Source of the DNA: JANRIG01 sp033765235
GTDB lineage: Bacteria > Bacteroidota > Bacteroidia > Cytophagales > UBA9547
Assembly (NCBI GenBank): GCA_033765235.1
Contig: JANRIG010000012.1
Coordinates: 8,190 to 72,189 of the forward strand
Reading direction: 5' to 3'
Length of the DNA: 64,000 nucleotides
A model generated the notes under the pieces. That model was given only the letters and a program-made list of their open reading frames with translations, had not been told where the DNA came from and did no database searches. Of the stretch, positions 10,064 to 19,352 are shown one piece after another. A program made the translations under genes and the position numbers. Numbering within the stretch: position 1 is the stretch's first letter; each line of letters begins with the position of its first letter.

Positions 10064-11782
10064 ATGATGAAGTCATTTTTTAACCTCCTATGGAGATTCC
10101 AAGCCTTGCCTGAAGCGCAATTAATTGCTGCATTGAGCAGAGATATTAATGTAAACGATATGTTAGCAACTTTGCTCATTCAAAGAGGTATCACTAACTA
10201 TGCAAAAGCAAAAGAATATTTCAGACCTGATATAGCCATGTTGCACGATCCTTTCCTCATGTCGGACATGGATATTGCTGTAGCAAGACTCAATAAAGCC
10301 ATTGAAAATAACGAAAAAATATTAGTTTATGGCGATTATGATGTGGACGGCACCACAGCTGTAGCCATGATGTACCTTTTCATCAAGTCTATTCACCCAC
10401 ATGTAGAATATTACATTCCCGACAGATATGCTGAAGGTTATGGACTATCGAGGCTGTCCATAGACTATGCAGCCACACAAGGCATAAGCCTAATGATTAC
10501 TCTGGATTGTGGTATCAAATCTACAGAAAATATAAAATATGGAAATGAAAAAGGCATAGATTTTATAGTGTGCGACCATCATACACCCGGCCTTGAGCTG
10601 CCTCCCGCACTGGCGATATTAGACCCTAAAAAATCACATTGCAAATATCCTTACAAAGAGCTCTCAGGCTGCGGAGTGGGTTTCAAACTCATACAGGCAT
10701 ATAGCACCTCACATGGTATAGCTTGGGACAAAGTTGTACCATTTATTGAGTTTGCAGCTATTAGCATAGGTGCTGATATAGTGCCTATTACAGGTGAAAA
10801 TAGGATATTGACCCATTGGGGCATCAAAATCATCAATGATAATCCATCGCCCGGAGTATTGGCTATTACTCGTGCGGCGGGCATCAAAAAATCGCTCAAT
10901 ATTCACCATGTTGTATTTGGTTTGGCACCGCGTATTAATGCTGCCGGCAGAATAGGGCACGGCAGTGCGGCCGTGAAAATGCTCATATCACCCACCGCAG
11001 ATGAGGCTGAGCAATATGCCAATATATTAAATGACAACAACAGTTCGCGCAAAGATCTTGATAGCCATATAGCAGAAGAAGCTATAGCACTTATAGAAGC
11101 CCAGCCCGACTTCAAAAATCTTAAGAGCAGTGTCATCTGCAAGCCCGATTGGCACAAAGGAGTGATAGGCATAGTAGCATCGCGATGTATAGAAAAATAC
11201 TATCGCCCTACCATAGTGCTCACAGAGACTCACGGCATACTATCAGGCTCGGCACGCTCGGTAGCAGGCTTTGATGTGTATCATGCCATAGAGCAATGTG
11301 CAGATGTGCTGTTGCAATACGGCGGACACATGTATGCAGCCGGCCTTACTTTGGAAAAACACAATCTTGAACTATTTAAACAAAAATTTGAGCAGGTTGT
11401 ATCTGCCACCATTACCAAAGAGCAGCAAAGTGCATCTATACAAGTAGATATGGAAGTGCCTTTTTCATATGTTAATACCAAATGTTTTGACATAATAAAA
11501 CAAATGGAGCCGTTTGGACCGGGTAATATGACACCTATATTTTGCACCCGCCATGTGTTGGTACTCCCCAAGTCAGGGGTAGTGGGCAACAATCATCTTA
11601 AACTTTACCTCAAAGATACCAACTCAGGCATTGTGCTAGATGGGGTAATGTGGGAAGCAGGCCACCTACTCCCCAAAATATTAAACAAACATGTAGAAAT
11701 AGCCTACTCCATTCAGGAAAATGAATATAGAGGCAACGTGACCTTGCAACTGCTTGTGAGAGATATCATGTATAAAGAATAA
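10064..11782 (+). CDS. recJ: Single-stranded-DNA-specific exonuclease RecJ
   Basis: This 572-residue DHH-family 5'-3' exonuclease acts in recombination and mismatch repair. The manganese-binding motifs are clear: YGDYDVDGTT, TLDCGIKS and CDHHTPG in the N-terminal DHH domain, then APRINAAGRIGHG, the DHHA1 domain with GG-HMYAAG, and a C-terminal OB-like part. Two adjacent ATGs (10064 and 10067) could both start it. It sits 10 nt after ribBA in a birA-ribBA-recJ run, which may be one transcript. Confidence 0.96.
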   Translation: MMKSFFNLLWRFQALPEAQLIAALSRDINVNDMLATLLIQRGITNYAKAKEYFRPDIAMLHDPFLMSDMDIAVARLNKAIENNEKILVYGDYDVDGTTAVAMMYLFIKSIHPHVEYYIPDRYAEGYGLSRLSIDYAATQGISLMITLDCGIKSTENIKYGNEKGIDFIVCDHHTPGLELPPALAILDPKKSHCKYPYKELSGCGVGFKLIQAYSTSHGIAWDKVVPFIEFAAISIGADIVPITGENRILTHWGIKIINDNPSPGVLAITRAAGIKKSLNIHHVVFGLAPRINAAGRIGHGSAAVKMLISPTADEAEQYANILNDNNSSRKDLDSHIAEEAIALIEAQPDFKNLKSSVICKPDWHKGVIGIVASRCIEKYYRPTIVLTETHGILSGSARSVAGFDVYHAIEQCADVLLQYGGHMYAAGLTLEKHNLELFKQKFEQVVSATITKEQQSASIQVDMEVPFSYVNTKCFDIIKQMEPFGPGNMTPIFCTRHVLVLPKSGVVGNNHLKLYLKDTNSGIVLDGVMWEAGHLLPKILNKHVEIAYSIQENEYRGNVTLQLLVRDIMYKE

Positions 11783-11853
11783 ATATATGGTTTATTGCTT
11801 CTGCTTATATTATCCCATTTATTAACCATACAATGCTCATTTTTAAATTATTT

Positions 11854-11935
11854 GCCATGCTGAGGGTTAATTTTGTGCATAAAAGTCAAAATAAATAACA
11901 CCTGTTAATGTCATGCTGAGTTTATCGTGCATGAG
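11854..11935. repeat. Decayed palindromic intergenic repeat (possible)
   Basis: Two related cores, GCCATGCTGAG (11854-11864) and GTCATGCTGAG (11910-11920), lie in the gap between recJ and the M42 gene. The second continues as TTTATCGTGCATGAGC. From memory this resembles the TGTCATGCTGAG... repeats scattered in many Bacteroidota genomes, but the palindrome is degenerate here. Confidence 0.3.
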
Positions 11936-11985
11936 CTATGGGGGATATTTTTAGAGAATTTGCTTATGTCTCATGCAGGCTCTCA

Positions 11986-13053
11986 CTATTTTATATACCT
12001 AAAGTCATACCCATCGGGCAGCTGTATTATGAACTGATATATGAGATTTATCACTGCCTCCACATCATCTTTGTGTACGCTCTCTACTGTGGTGTGCATG
12101 TACTTGAGAGGCAATGATATAAGTGCGCTTGCCACGCCCTCATTAGAGTAGGCAAAGGCATCGGTATCAGTGCCTGTACTGCGCGACACTGCCGCACGCT
12201 GCACTGCAATATTGTTTTTTATTGCCACATCAAAGAGCATATCCAGCACATTGTTTTGTACTGCAGGACCAAAAGTGAGCACAGGTCCTTTGCCGCAGGC
12301 TATATCGCCATCGCGTTTTTTGTCGTACATTGGGCTCTGTGAGTCGTGGCACACATCTGTACATATGGCAAGGTTAGGCTTTAGGCGGTGGGCTATCATC
12401 TCAGCACCTCTGAGACCAATCTCCTCTTGTACAGCATTCACTACATAAAGTCCGAATGGCAACTTTATGTTGTTTTTCTTAATTAATTTCAATACTTCTG
12501 CTATCATGTAGCCACCTATGCGGTTATCAAGGGCTCGACCGGTATAGTACCTGTCATTTAGCGTCATAAATGTGTCTTCAAATGTAATGACACAGCCTAC
12601 CAATACTCCTTTTTCTTCCAACTCTTTTTTATTAAGTCCTGTGTCTACAAATATATTTTTGAGGGTAGGTGCTTCTTCTTTATTTGCATCACGTACATGT
12701 ATGGCAGGCCACCCGAATATACCTTTGATGATGCCTGATTTGGTATGAATATTTACTCGCTTTGATGGTGCTATTTGGTGGTCGCTGCCCCCATTGCGTC
12801 GTACATATATATATCCTTCTTCTGATATATAGTTTACAAACCACGATATTTCATCTGCATGAGCTTCTATCACTACTTTATATTTATGGTCAGGATTTAT
12901 GATGCCTACCACTGTGCCATATACATCAGCAGTATAAGTGTCAATATCATTTTTGATATATTCAAGCCATATTTTTTGACCTTGGCTTTCAAACCCTGTA
13001 GGAGACGGAGTATTTATATAATTTTCTAAAAAAGTAAGTGAAGATTCATTCAT
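11986..13053 (-). CDS. M42-family metallopeptidase (glutamyl/lysyl aminopeptidase type)
   Basis: This 355-residue cytosolic di-zinc aminopeptidase belongs to the tetrahedral (TET) M42 family. Metal and catalytic motifs appear in order: EAHADEISWFV, LDNRIGGYM, VQEEIGLRGAEM, TDVCHD and PLKYMHTTVES. A longer frame opens at a TTG at 13077, but that codon lies inside the -7 box TATATTTG, so the ATG at 13053 is the start. It is transcribed alone and convergent with recJ. It probably takes part in peptide turnover. Confidence 0.92.
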   Translation of the reverse strand: MNESSLTFLENYINTPSPTGFESQGQKIWLEYIKNDIDTYTADVYGTVVGIINPDHKYKVVIEAHADEISWFVNYISEEGYIYVRRNGGSDHQIAPSKRVNIHTKSGIIKGIFGWPAIHVRDANKEEAPTLKNIFVDTGLNKKELEEKGVLVGCVITFEDTFMTLNDRYYTGRALDNRIGGYMIAEVLKLIKKNNIKLPFGLYVVNAVQEEIGLRGAEMIAHRLKPNLAICTDVCHDSQSPMYDKKRDGDIACGKGPVLTFGPAVQNNVLDMLFDVAIKNNIAVQRAAVSRSTGTDTDAFAYSNEGVASALISLPLKYMHTTVESVHKDDVEAVINLIYQFIIQLPDGYDFRYIK

Positions 13054-13062
13054 ATATTTTGC

Positions 13063-13070
13063 TAATTTTG
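13063..13070 (+). promoter_or_regulatory. -7 box for the SirB/cytochrome c gene
   Basis: TAATTTTG on the plus strand fits TAnnTTTG, about 48 nt before the ATG at 13118. It lies beside the opposite-strand box at 13075-13082, so the two divergent promoters interlock. Confidence 0.35.
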
Positions 13071-13074
13071 TGCG

Positions 13075-13082
13075 CAAATATA
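13075..13082 (-). promoter_or_regulatory. -7 box for the M42 gene
   Basis: TATATTTG on the minus strand matches TAnnTTTG. The ATG at 13053 follows about 20 nt downstream. It rules out the upstream TTG codon as a start. Confidence 0.5.
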
Positions 13083-13117
13083 CATTCTATTCATTATTTT
13101 AATAAATTTTATTCTAT

Positions 13118-13744
13118 ATGTACTATTATATATACTACTGCCATAAGTTTAGCGTAATACTTTTTCTCACATGGTATGTGCTCAAAACTTTCCTATTACT
13201 CACCAATAGAGAAGAGATATTGTCAAATCTGACTCGTGTGTGCAAAGTACCTGAGATGATTATTAGTTTTCTGTTTTTGGGAAGTGGTATTTTTATGATG
13301 TTTCAGTACCCGCTCATGGGGGGTATATTTTATATAAAACTCGCTGCAGTATTTGTATCCATACCCTTGGCAGTGGTAGCATTTAAAAAAAAGAACAAAT
13401 ATTTAGCATCGGCGTCATTGTTATTGCTATTTGTGGCTTACGGCATGGCAGAGATTAATAAAAACACACTTAATAGAAATTTCAAAGTAATAGCAACAAA
13501 CAATGAAACAGCAACAGATGCAGATTTGGGCAAAACAGTATATACCAAAGGCTGCGCCATGTGTCATGGAGAAGGCGGCAATGCAGCCATAGCAGGTGCA
13601 GCAGACTTAAGTATAAGTACCATATCAGATGAGCAAATAAAACAAATACTGCAAAACGGCAAAAACTCTATGCCTAAGTTTAACAATTTGACCAATGAGC
13701 AGATGGATGCAGTAGTATTATATATCAAGACCATTAGAAAATAA
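13118..13744 (+). CDS. SirB-like membrane domain fused to cytochrome c
   Basis: This 208-residue protein has two parts. Residues 1-112 hold four hydrophobic helices in a pattern like the SirB family (N-terminal helix with a His, then KVPEMIISFLFLGSGI, and a helix containing K-x-AAVF). Residues about 130-208 form a class I cytochrome c: heme site CAMCH (Cys146, Cys149, His150) and a likely axial Met185 in SMPKF. The heme domain should face the periplasm. The frame has no signal peptide other than the membrane helices. A role in respiratory electron transfer is inferred; the redox partner is unknown and no oxidase genes are adjacent. Confidence 0.72.
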   Translation: MYYYIYYCHKFSVILFLTWYVLKTFLLLTNREEILSNLTRVCKVPEMIISFLFLGSGIFMMFQYPLMGGIFYIKLAAVFVSIPLAVVAFKKKNKYLASASLLLLFVAYGMAEINKNTLNRNFKVIATNNETATDADLGKTVYTKGCAMCHGEGGNAAIAGAADLSISTISDEQIKQILQNGKNSMPKFNNLTNEQMDAVVLYIKTIRK

Positions 13745-13994
13745 TTTATCATTTAATACCTACTTTTTAAACGATACTTTGCCATAGTACTATAATATTA
13801 TTAGATAGGTTATATTTTATATATATAAAAGAATAGTACAATTTTTATATTATGGTATAAATGTTCCTGAAAAAGTCAACTTTTTTGTATTATTTTAATA
13901 TATTTATATCATAAATAGTTGAATTTCAATTTATGTTATTGTATTTATGTTGTAGTATAGTAATTTTGTATTGTAATATTAAACATTACTAATT

Positions 13995-14345
13995 ATGAAA
14001 AAAGTAATAATAACTGCATCCATACTCGCACTTGGGTATGCTGCCTCTTGGGGACAAAATGATGCTCCTGCCATGTCGAACTCTCTTTTTCACAGATATA
14101 TCAATAAATCGCTATATACCAAAGTAAACTTTGCCAATGAAAATGTAGAGGGCCTGTATAAGGTCAAATTCAATGTAAATGAAACAGGAATAGATTCTGT
14201 ACAAGTAGAAGGTGCTGATAGCAACATCAACAAACAGTTGGAAAAAATGGTGATGAATACGCCCAAATATATAGTAGGCGTGATGCAGCACTCCCATGCA
14301 AAAAAATGTATAGTACCAATAAGACTGGTTGTAAGGAAAGATTAA
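13995..14345 (+). CDS. Small exported protein, TonB-C-like
   Basis: This 116-residue protein has a clear signal peptide (MKKVIITASILALGYA, cleavage near residues 20-21). The mature part (LYKVKFNVNETGIDSVQVEG, a helix, then VPIRLVV) follows the strand-helix-strand order of the TonB C-terminal fold, but without the TonB anchor or proline linker. It therefore may be a free periplasmic TonB-C-like protein; function is unknown. A strong terminator follows 26 nt after its stop, so the unit ends here. Confidence 0.65.
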   Translation: MKKVIITASILALGYAASWGQNDAPAMSNSLFHRYINKSLYTKVNFANENVEGLYKVKFNVNETGIDSVQVEGADSNINKQLEKMVMNTPKYIVGVMQHSHAKKCIVPIRLVVRKD

Positions 14346-14371
14346 ATAATGTAATAAAAACTAACATTTAA

Positions 14372-14392
14372 GGGGCTAAATGCCCCTTTTTT
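14372..14392 (+). terminator. Rho-independent terminator
   Basis: GGGGC-TAAAT-GCCCC followed by six T residues, just after the small exported protein. Confidence 0.9.
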
Positions 14393-14589
14393 ATTAACTA
14401 GTACTAAAAATTATTGACTTCTATAGTATAAAAAAAATTATACGATGTCAATTAATTACCATATATTTTATTGGTTTTGTTATATATTTTCACAAAATAA
14501 TTTATTCAATAAAATATTTTTTTATTTCAGAATATCGTATTAATGTTGCGTAATATTTATACATTATTTCACCATACTAATTTACAAAA

Positions 14590-17061
14590 ATGAAAAAGAA
14601 TAACAACAAGTTCATTACAAGTAACATTTGCCTATTATTAATTTGTTTTAAGGTATTTGCACAAGCACCCTTAGTACATTACAGTTTTGATGGAAACCCA
14701 AACGATATAAGTGGCAACAGCAATCATGCCATTCCTATGGGAGCTACACTTACAACAGACAGATTTGGAAGCAATAATTCAGCATATTATTTTGATGGAT
14801 TAGATGATTATCTGGCACTTACTAACCCACTGGTAGCTAATAATTTTACTGATAAAATTACCATATCCCTATGGGTGAATGTCATGGGTAATGGCACTAA
14901 CTATCCACGATTAGTGATAGGTGGACGTGTAAACGAGACTTTCACATTTTGTTTCATAAGTAATAATGCTAATGAAATAAATGGAATACTTTGGAGACCA
15001 AAAGGCGGAGGATATGGTGGAGTAGACGTAATATCGCCTGTAATTTTTACACTTAACACCTGGCATCATTTGGTAGCGGTATATGATGGTACTAAGGCAA
15101 GCATATATATAGACGGCGTAAAAAATGTAGAATCAAACACTTCTGGCAACATACCTGTAGAAACTACTTTTCAAGGTGCTGTAATAGGAGGTGAAACACT
15201 CGCCCACGAAGGTGGATTTTTTCCCTCATGGTTTAATGGCAAGTTAGATGATGTAAGGGTCTATAATAGAGCCTTACCCGAATGTGAAATATTATCCATA
15301 TACAATGGTAATAATAGCTGTAATACTAATAATTTGGTAGCCCACTACCCCTTCTGCGGCAATGCCAACGATGTGAGCGGGAATAACTATCATGGTATTG
15401 TGAATGGAGCTACGTTGACTGCCAATAGATTTGGCACCCCAAATTCAGCTTACAAATTTGACGGTATAACTAATAATATAGAGGTGCCCTTTACTGAAAT
15501 CACCAAAAAATTTAGTGTATCAATTTGGTTTAAGCCCGAAACAGGTATACTTGACAATAGCTACTCAGGTCCTATCACATTTTTAAATACTTCAGATTTT
15601 CAGGTATTTAATCCTATCATTATGGGTCCTGATTATGGTCCTTCTTTGATTGGCAAAACTGCAGTGTGTACTCGACCCAATACCAGCTTTTCGTACCAAA
15701 CTTGTGCTTATGAGTCAGAGATTATGCCCCTTGACCAATGGCATCATTTTGTCTATACATTTGACAAAGACGATATGTTAAAAATATATCGAAATGGTGT
15801 ATTAACAGCTTCTCAAGATGTGAATTATGATGATATTGACAATGTACTCACCAAAATTGTGATAGGAACGGCTGCATGTGGACCAAACTGTGCTTTCAAA
15901 GGAGATATAGATGATATTAAAATATATGAAAGAGTACTTTCAGATACTGAAATATTGGCTCTATACAGCGAGTCTGACATATCTTGTTGTGGTGCAATAT
16001 TAATACCTACTATTACAGGCACTGCAACAGCTTGTGTGAACAGTACTAAAACTTATACTGTTACCAACGTGCCGGGCAATACCTATACATGGTCTGCTGC
16101 TGGTGGCACAGTCAGTGCCGCTGATAACCAAGCAGATATCACTTGGGATGCCGTGGGCACTCAATATGTGTACCTGACTGCTGCAAACGAATGTGGCATA
16201 TCAGCAGATACATTAACGGTAGAGGTAAGCAACACTTGCCCAATCATATCAGGCAATATAATTGGTAGCAGCAGTGTATTACCCGGGGGTACATACAGCT
16301 ACAAAATATCACCTATAGTGAATGCTACTTCCTATGTCTGGTTGGTACCTGCCGATGCTACCATACTTTATGGTCAAAATACTGATAGCATAGTAGTGCA
16401 ATATGGCACAGCAGGTACATTCATAGCTGTGAAAGCCATAAACGATTGTAGTGGCAGCTATTACAAATACTTACCAATAACAGGACTCACAGCTCAAACT
16501 CCTCCTGCAAACGGCGTAATAAACCTTACATCTATGTGCTCAGACAATCCTGCAGCTACACGCAGATGGAGGGTAAGAAATAATAGTGCAGTGGCATACC
16601 TTGTAAGATGGGACGTGGTAGGTGCAGGACAAACAGGTTTTGTATTAGCCGCTCCAAATACTGACACGTTTTTTGAGACACTAGCTGTATCAGGTCCTAA
16701 TACTACACGTATATGGGTAGGTACTAAACTTGTAAATACCAAAGCCTCCGGAGGTGCTACCTGTGCTACCCCTCAGCCTGCACAATGTTATATATTAGGT
16801 ACAGGTGGTAGACAAGAAGCAGATATGTATGTAATAAACGAGGTGTCTGCAGACATTAATATATATCCAAATCCATCTACAGGTATCATTAATGTAGCAG
16901 GGGGTGCAGTAGGAGATGCAATTCAAATATTTGACGCAATGGGTAAAGTAGTGTACTCAAATATTATTACAGCTGCACGCGATATTGAAGTATCCATAGA
17001 TATTGCAGGCATATATTTGGTGAAAGTAGGTGCTCATTGCCAAAAATTTGTGATAGAATAA
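14590..17061 (+). CDS. T9SS-secreted protein with two LamG domains and Ig/PKD-like repeats
   Basis: This 823-residue surface or secreted protein has a signal peptide (residues 1-24), two tandem LamG/concanavalin-A-like domains (about 28-240 and 252-460), each opening with a HYSFDG or HYPFCG strand and containing a WHH(L/F)V strand. One or two Ig/PKD-like domains follow (about 465-640; TYTWSAAGGTVS is typical). A Thr/Ala-rich region and a T9SS type A sorting domain (about 755-823; INIYPNPSTGIINV) end the protein. LamG domains usually bind glycans, so adhesion or polysaccharide binding is likely; no catalytic domain was seen. It is flanked by terminators on both sides, so it is a single-gene unit. 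Confidence 0.85.
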   Translation: MKKNNNKFITSNICLLLICFKVFAQAPLVHYSFDGNPNDISGNSNHAIPMGATLTTDRFGSNNSAYYFDGLDDYLALTNPLVANNFTDKITISLWVNVMGNGTNYPRLVIGGRVNETFTFCFISNNANEINGILWRPKGGGYGGVDVISPVIFTLNTWHHLVAVYDGTKASIYIDGVKNVESNTSGNIPVETTFQGAVIGGETLAHEGGFFPSWFNGKLDDVRVYNRALPECEILSIYNGNNSCNTNNLVAHYPFCGNANDVSGNNYHGIVNGATLTANRFGTPNSAYKFDGITNNIEVPFTEITKKFSVSIWFKPETGILDNSYSGPITFLNTSDFQVFNPIIMGPDYGPSLIGKTAVCTRPNTSFSYQTCAYESEIMPLDQWHHFVYTFDKDDMLKIYRNGVLTASQDVNYDDIDNVLTKIVIGTAACGPNCAFKGDIDDIKIYERVLSDTEILALYSESDISCCGAILIPTITGTATACVNSTKTYTVTNVPGNTYTWSAAGGTVSAADNQADITWDAVGTQYVYLTAANECGISADTLTVEVSNTCPIISGNIIGSSSVLPGGTYSYKISPIVNATSYVWLVPADATILYGQNTDSIVVQYGTAGTFIAVKAINDCSGSYYKYLPITGLTAQTPPANGVINLTSMCSDNPAATRRWRVRNNSAVAYLVRWDVVGAGQTGFVLAAPNTDTFFETLAVSGPNTTRIWVGTKLVNTKASGGATCATPQPAQCYILGTGGRQEADMYVINEVSADINIYPNPSTGIINVAGGAVGDAIQIFDAMGKVVYSNIITAARDIEVSIDIAGIYLVKVGAHCQKFVIE

Positions 17062-17136
17062 TTGTTTTGAAATATCATTAAACCCAAATTTTGCATTTAG
17101 ATTTGCGGTATTGATGTCAGAATATGTAAAAATCAG

Positions 17137-17177
17137 TCATCATCTCATTGTTTTAGATGAGATGATGATTTATTTTA
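17137..17177 (+). terminator. Terminator after the LamG gene
   Basis: A perfect 12-bp stem (TCATCATCTCAT / ATGAGATGATGA, 8-nt loop) is followed by TTTATTTTAT. It lies 75 nt past the stop. Confidence 0.75.
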
Positions 17178-17250
17178 TAGGTAGCAAATGGTTGATTTTT
17201 AAGCGTTTTTATTCTAGTTTAGTAAATTATTATTTTTTGGGCTTAACTCC

Positions 17251-17258
17251 TATCTTTG
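17251..17258 (+). promoter_or_regulatory. -7 box immediately before tgt
   Basis: TATCTTTG matches TAnnTTTG and ends 3 nt before the tgt ATG at 17262. If used, the mRNA would start at or next to the ATG (leaderless). No clear -33 TTG was found at the usual spacing. Confidence 0.35.
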
Positions 17259-17261
17259 GGC

Positions 17262-18392
17262 ATGTTTTTTGAATTAGAAAAAAATGATGCACATAGCAAT
17301 GCACGCACAGGTACAGTGCGCACTGCACATGGGAATATAAAGACACCTGTATTCATGCCTGTAGGTACCAATGGCACTGTGAAAGGTATACACACCCGTG
17401 AACTAAATGAGGAGGTAGATGCACAAATCATATTAGGCAATACATATCATCTTTATTTGCGCCCGGGCTGTGAAGTGATGAGGCAAGCAGGCGGCTTACA
17501 CAAATTTAACGGGTGGGATAGACCCATACTTACAGATAGTGGAGGATTTCAAGTGTACTCACTGGCCAAAGACCGAAAAATAACAGAGCAAGGAGCTATA
17601 TTCAAATCATTCATTGATGGCAGCATGCACCACTTCACCCCTGACAATGTAATAGATACACAAAGAATAATAGGGGCAGATATCATGATGGCATTTGATG
17701 AATGTACTCCATACCCATGTGATTATACTTACGCTAAATCTTCTATGGAGCGCACACACCGCTGGCTTCAAAGATGCATAGCAAGAGTAGAAACTACCCA
17801 ACCTATATATGGGCATGAACAACATTTATTCCCCATAGTGCAAGGCAGCACTTACAAAGACTTACGTGAACAATCTGCTGAGTATATAGCCGCTCAAAAT
17901 ATGTCAGGCAATGCCATAGGAGGTTTATCCGTAGGCGAACCTGCAGAAGACATGTATGAAATGACAGCACTTGTGTGCAATATATTGCCTCAACACAAAC
18001 CCAGATACCTCATGGGCGTGGGCACTCCCGTAAATTTGCTTGAATGTATAGCACTGGGTATAGATATGTTTGACTGTGTGATGCCTACCCGCAATGCCCG
18101 CAACGGATGGCTCTTTACCAGTGAGGGAGTAATAAATGTGCGTAATCAAAAATGGACTAACGACCATACGCCATTAGATGAAAAATTGGGAGGATATGCA
18201 AGCACCTTTTATACAAAGGCATACATAAAGCACTTGCTCAAGTGCGACGAAATGCTCGGTGCCATGATTGCCAGCCTGCACAACCTCAGATTCTATGTGT
18301 GGCTTGTAAACCAAGCTAGAATGAAAATAGAAGATGGTACATTTAGTACATGGAAAAATATAATGGTAAAAAAACTTTTGACCAAATTATAG
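17262..18392 (+). CDS. tgt: tRNA-guanine(34) transglycosylase
   Basis: This 376-residue enzyme swaps guanine 34 in the anticodon of Asp, Asn, His and Tyr tRNAs for preQ1, towards queuosine. It shows FMPVGTNGTVKG, TDSGGFQVYSLA (catalytic Asp in DSGGFQ) and MFDCVMPTRNARNG (second key Asp). The usual zinc site C-x-C-x2-C near the C-terminus is absent: the region between TPLDE and AYIKHLL reads KLGGYASTFYTK, with the later His kept in LHNLRFY. The TTG at 17256 opens a longer frame but lies inside the -7 box, so the ATG at 17262 is chosen. No other queuosine genes are adjacent. Confidence 0.93.
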   Translation: MFFELEKNDAHSNARTGTVRTAHGNIKTPVFMPVGTNGTVKGIHTRELNEEVDAQIILGNTYHLYLRPGCEVMRQAGGLHKFNGWDRPILTDSGGFQVYSLAKDRKITEQGAIFKSFIDGSMHHFTPDNVIDTQRIIGADIMMAFDECTPYPCDYTYAKSSMERTHRWLQRCIARVETTQPIYGHEQHLFPIVQGSTYKDLREQSAEYIAAQNMSGNAIGGLSVGEPAEDMYEMTALVCNILPQHKPRYLMGVGTPVNLLECIALGIDMFDCVMPTRNARNGWLFTSEGVINVRNQKWTNDHTPLDEKLGGYASTFYTKAYIKHLLKCDEMLGAMIASLHNLRFYVWLVNQARMKIEDGTFSTWKNIMVKKLLTKL

Positions 18393-18454
18393 TATGTGCA
18401 ATCATGTAAAATTAATTTTATAAATAGTTGTAAATGAGGCAGTAGTATATGATA

Positions 18455-19054
18455 TCACTTGGCGCTACTGCAATATTTATTTCCTGATATCCTGTATCTG
18501 TAAGGCAGTAGTGCATCAATACCGGCATAGCCTACACCCACTCTTGGACTACATAATATATCAAAAGGTTGCAAATCATAGCATTGTTCTATCCATATAT
18601 TGTTGCCGTTGTATAAGTTTTCAAAATTGTATGCTTTAGTAATGCCCATAGCTTGGCTCATAGACCCGGGACCTGCACATAGTGTATGGTCATATTTTTG
18701 CTTTTTTCGTCTTGCTAATTGTATATCTATACCTTCTGCAGGTTGCAAAGCCCTGACAAGTACCGCATGAGGCGTATTTTCTACATTGGTTACCACGTTG
18801 AACAAATGATGTATGCCATAACACAAATATACATAAGCTATGCCACCATGAGCATACATGGCTTCATTTCTAGTGGTGCGCCTACTGCCATATGCATGCG
18901 ATGCCATGTCATCTACACCTGCATAAGCTTCTGTTTCTACGATATAGCCTGATGTATATTGACCATCTATCAAGCTGCATAGCTTGTAGCCTAACAGTGA
19001 TTTGGCTACATTCAGTACATCATCTTGTGTGTAAAATGACAAAGGCAACATCAT
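18455..19054 (-). CDS. mpg: 3-methyladenine DNA glycosylase (AAG/MPG family)
   Basis: This 199-residue base-excision enzyme removes alkylated purines from DNA. Family motifs are AKSLLGYKLC, VETEAYAGVDDMASHAYGSR (with the catalytic Glu in ETEAY), MYAHGGIAYVYLCYGIHHLFNVVT and LCAGPGSMSQAMGI. Length is typical. Two adjacent ATGs (MM) could serve as the start. It stands alone, convergent with tgt. Confidence 0.92.
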   Translation of the reverse strand: MMLPLSFYTQDDVLNVAKSLLGYKLCSLIDGQYTSGYIVETEAYAGVDDMASHAYGSRRTTRNEAMYAHGGIAYVYLCYGIHHLFNVVTNVENTPHAVLVRALQPAEGIDIQLARRKKQKYDHTLCAGPGSMSQAMGITKAYNFENLYNGNNIWIEQCYDLQPFDILCSPRVGVGYAGIDALLPYRYRISGNKYCSSAK

Positions 19055-19183
19055 ACACTAATTTTACATTTAATCTTTTAAGTCCTTAAATTTAATATAC
19101 TATAGCCATACTACCTGCAAACCCACGAGCTTTTTATAACCTTATGTGTTTTCCCATCTCTCAAAATAATGAACACAAAAACA

Positions 19184-19205
19184 GCACACATACAGTACTG
19201 TGTGC
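19184..19205. repeat. 7-bp inverted repeat upstream of ilvD
   Basis: GCACACA-N8-TGTGTGC, whose loop contains a further self-complementary stretch, lies in the divergent gap between mpg and ilvD. No T-run follows, so it could be an operator or an RNA hairpin. The rest of the 298-bp gap shows nothing recognisable. Confidence 0.3.
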
Positions 19206-19352
19206 CCTTGTAGTATAATGCCAACACAAAAATTCTCATAATAATACAGCATACAAATGTAGTCATTGTTTCATAATCCCATTTTTGGGTTTAATATTTG
19301 ATAATTGATTTATAATATTGCATTTGAATTATAACTAATCCCCCCCAAAAAA

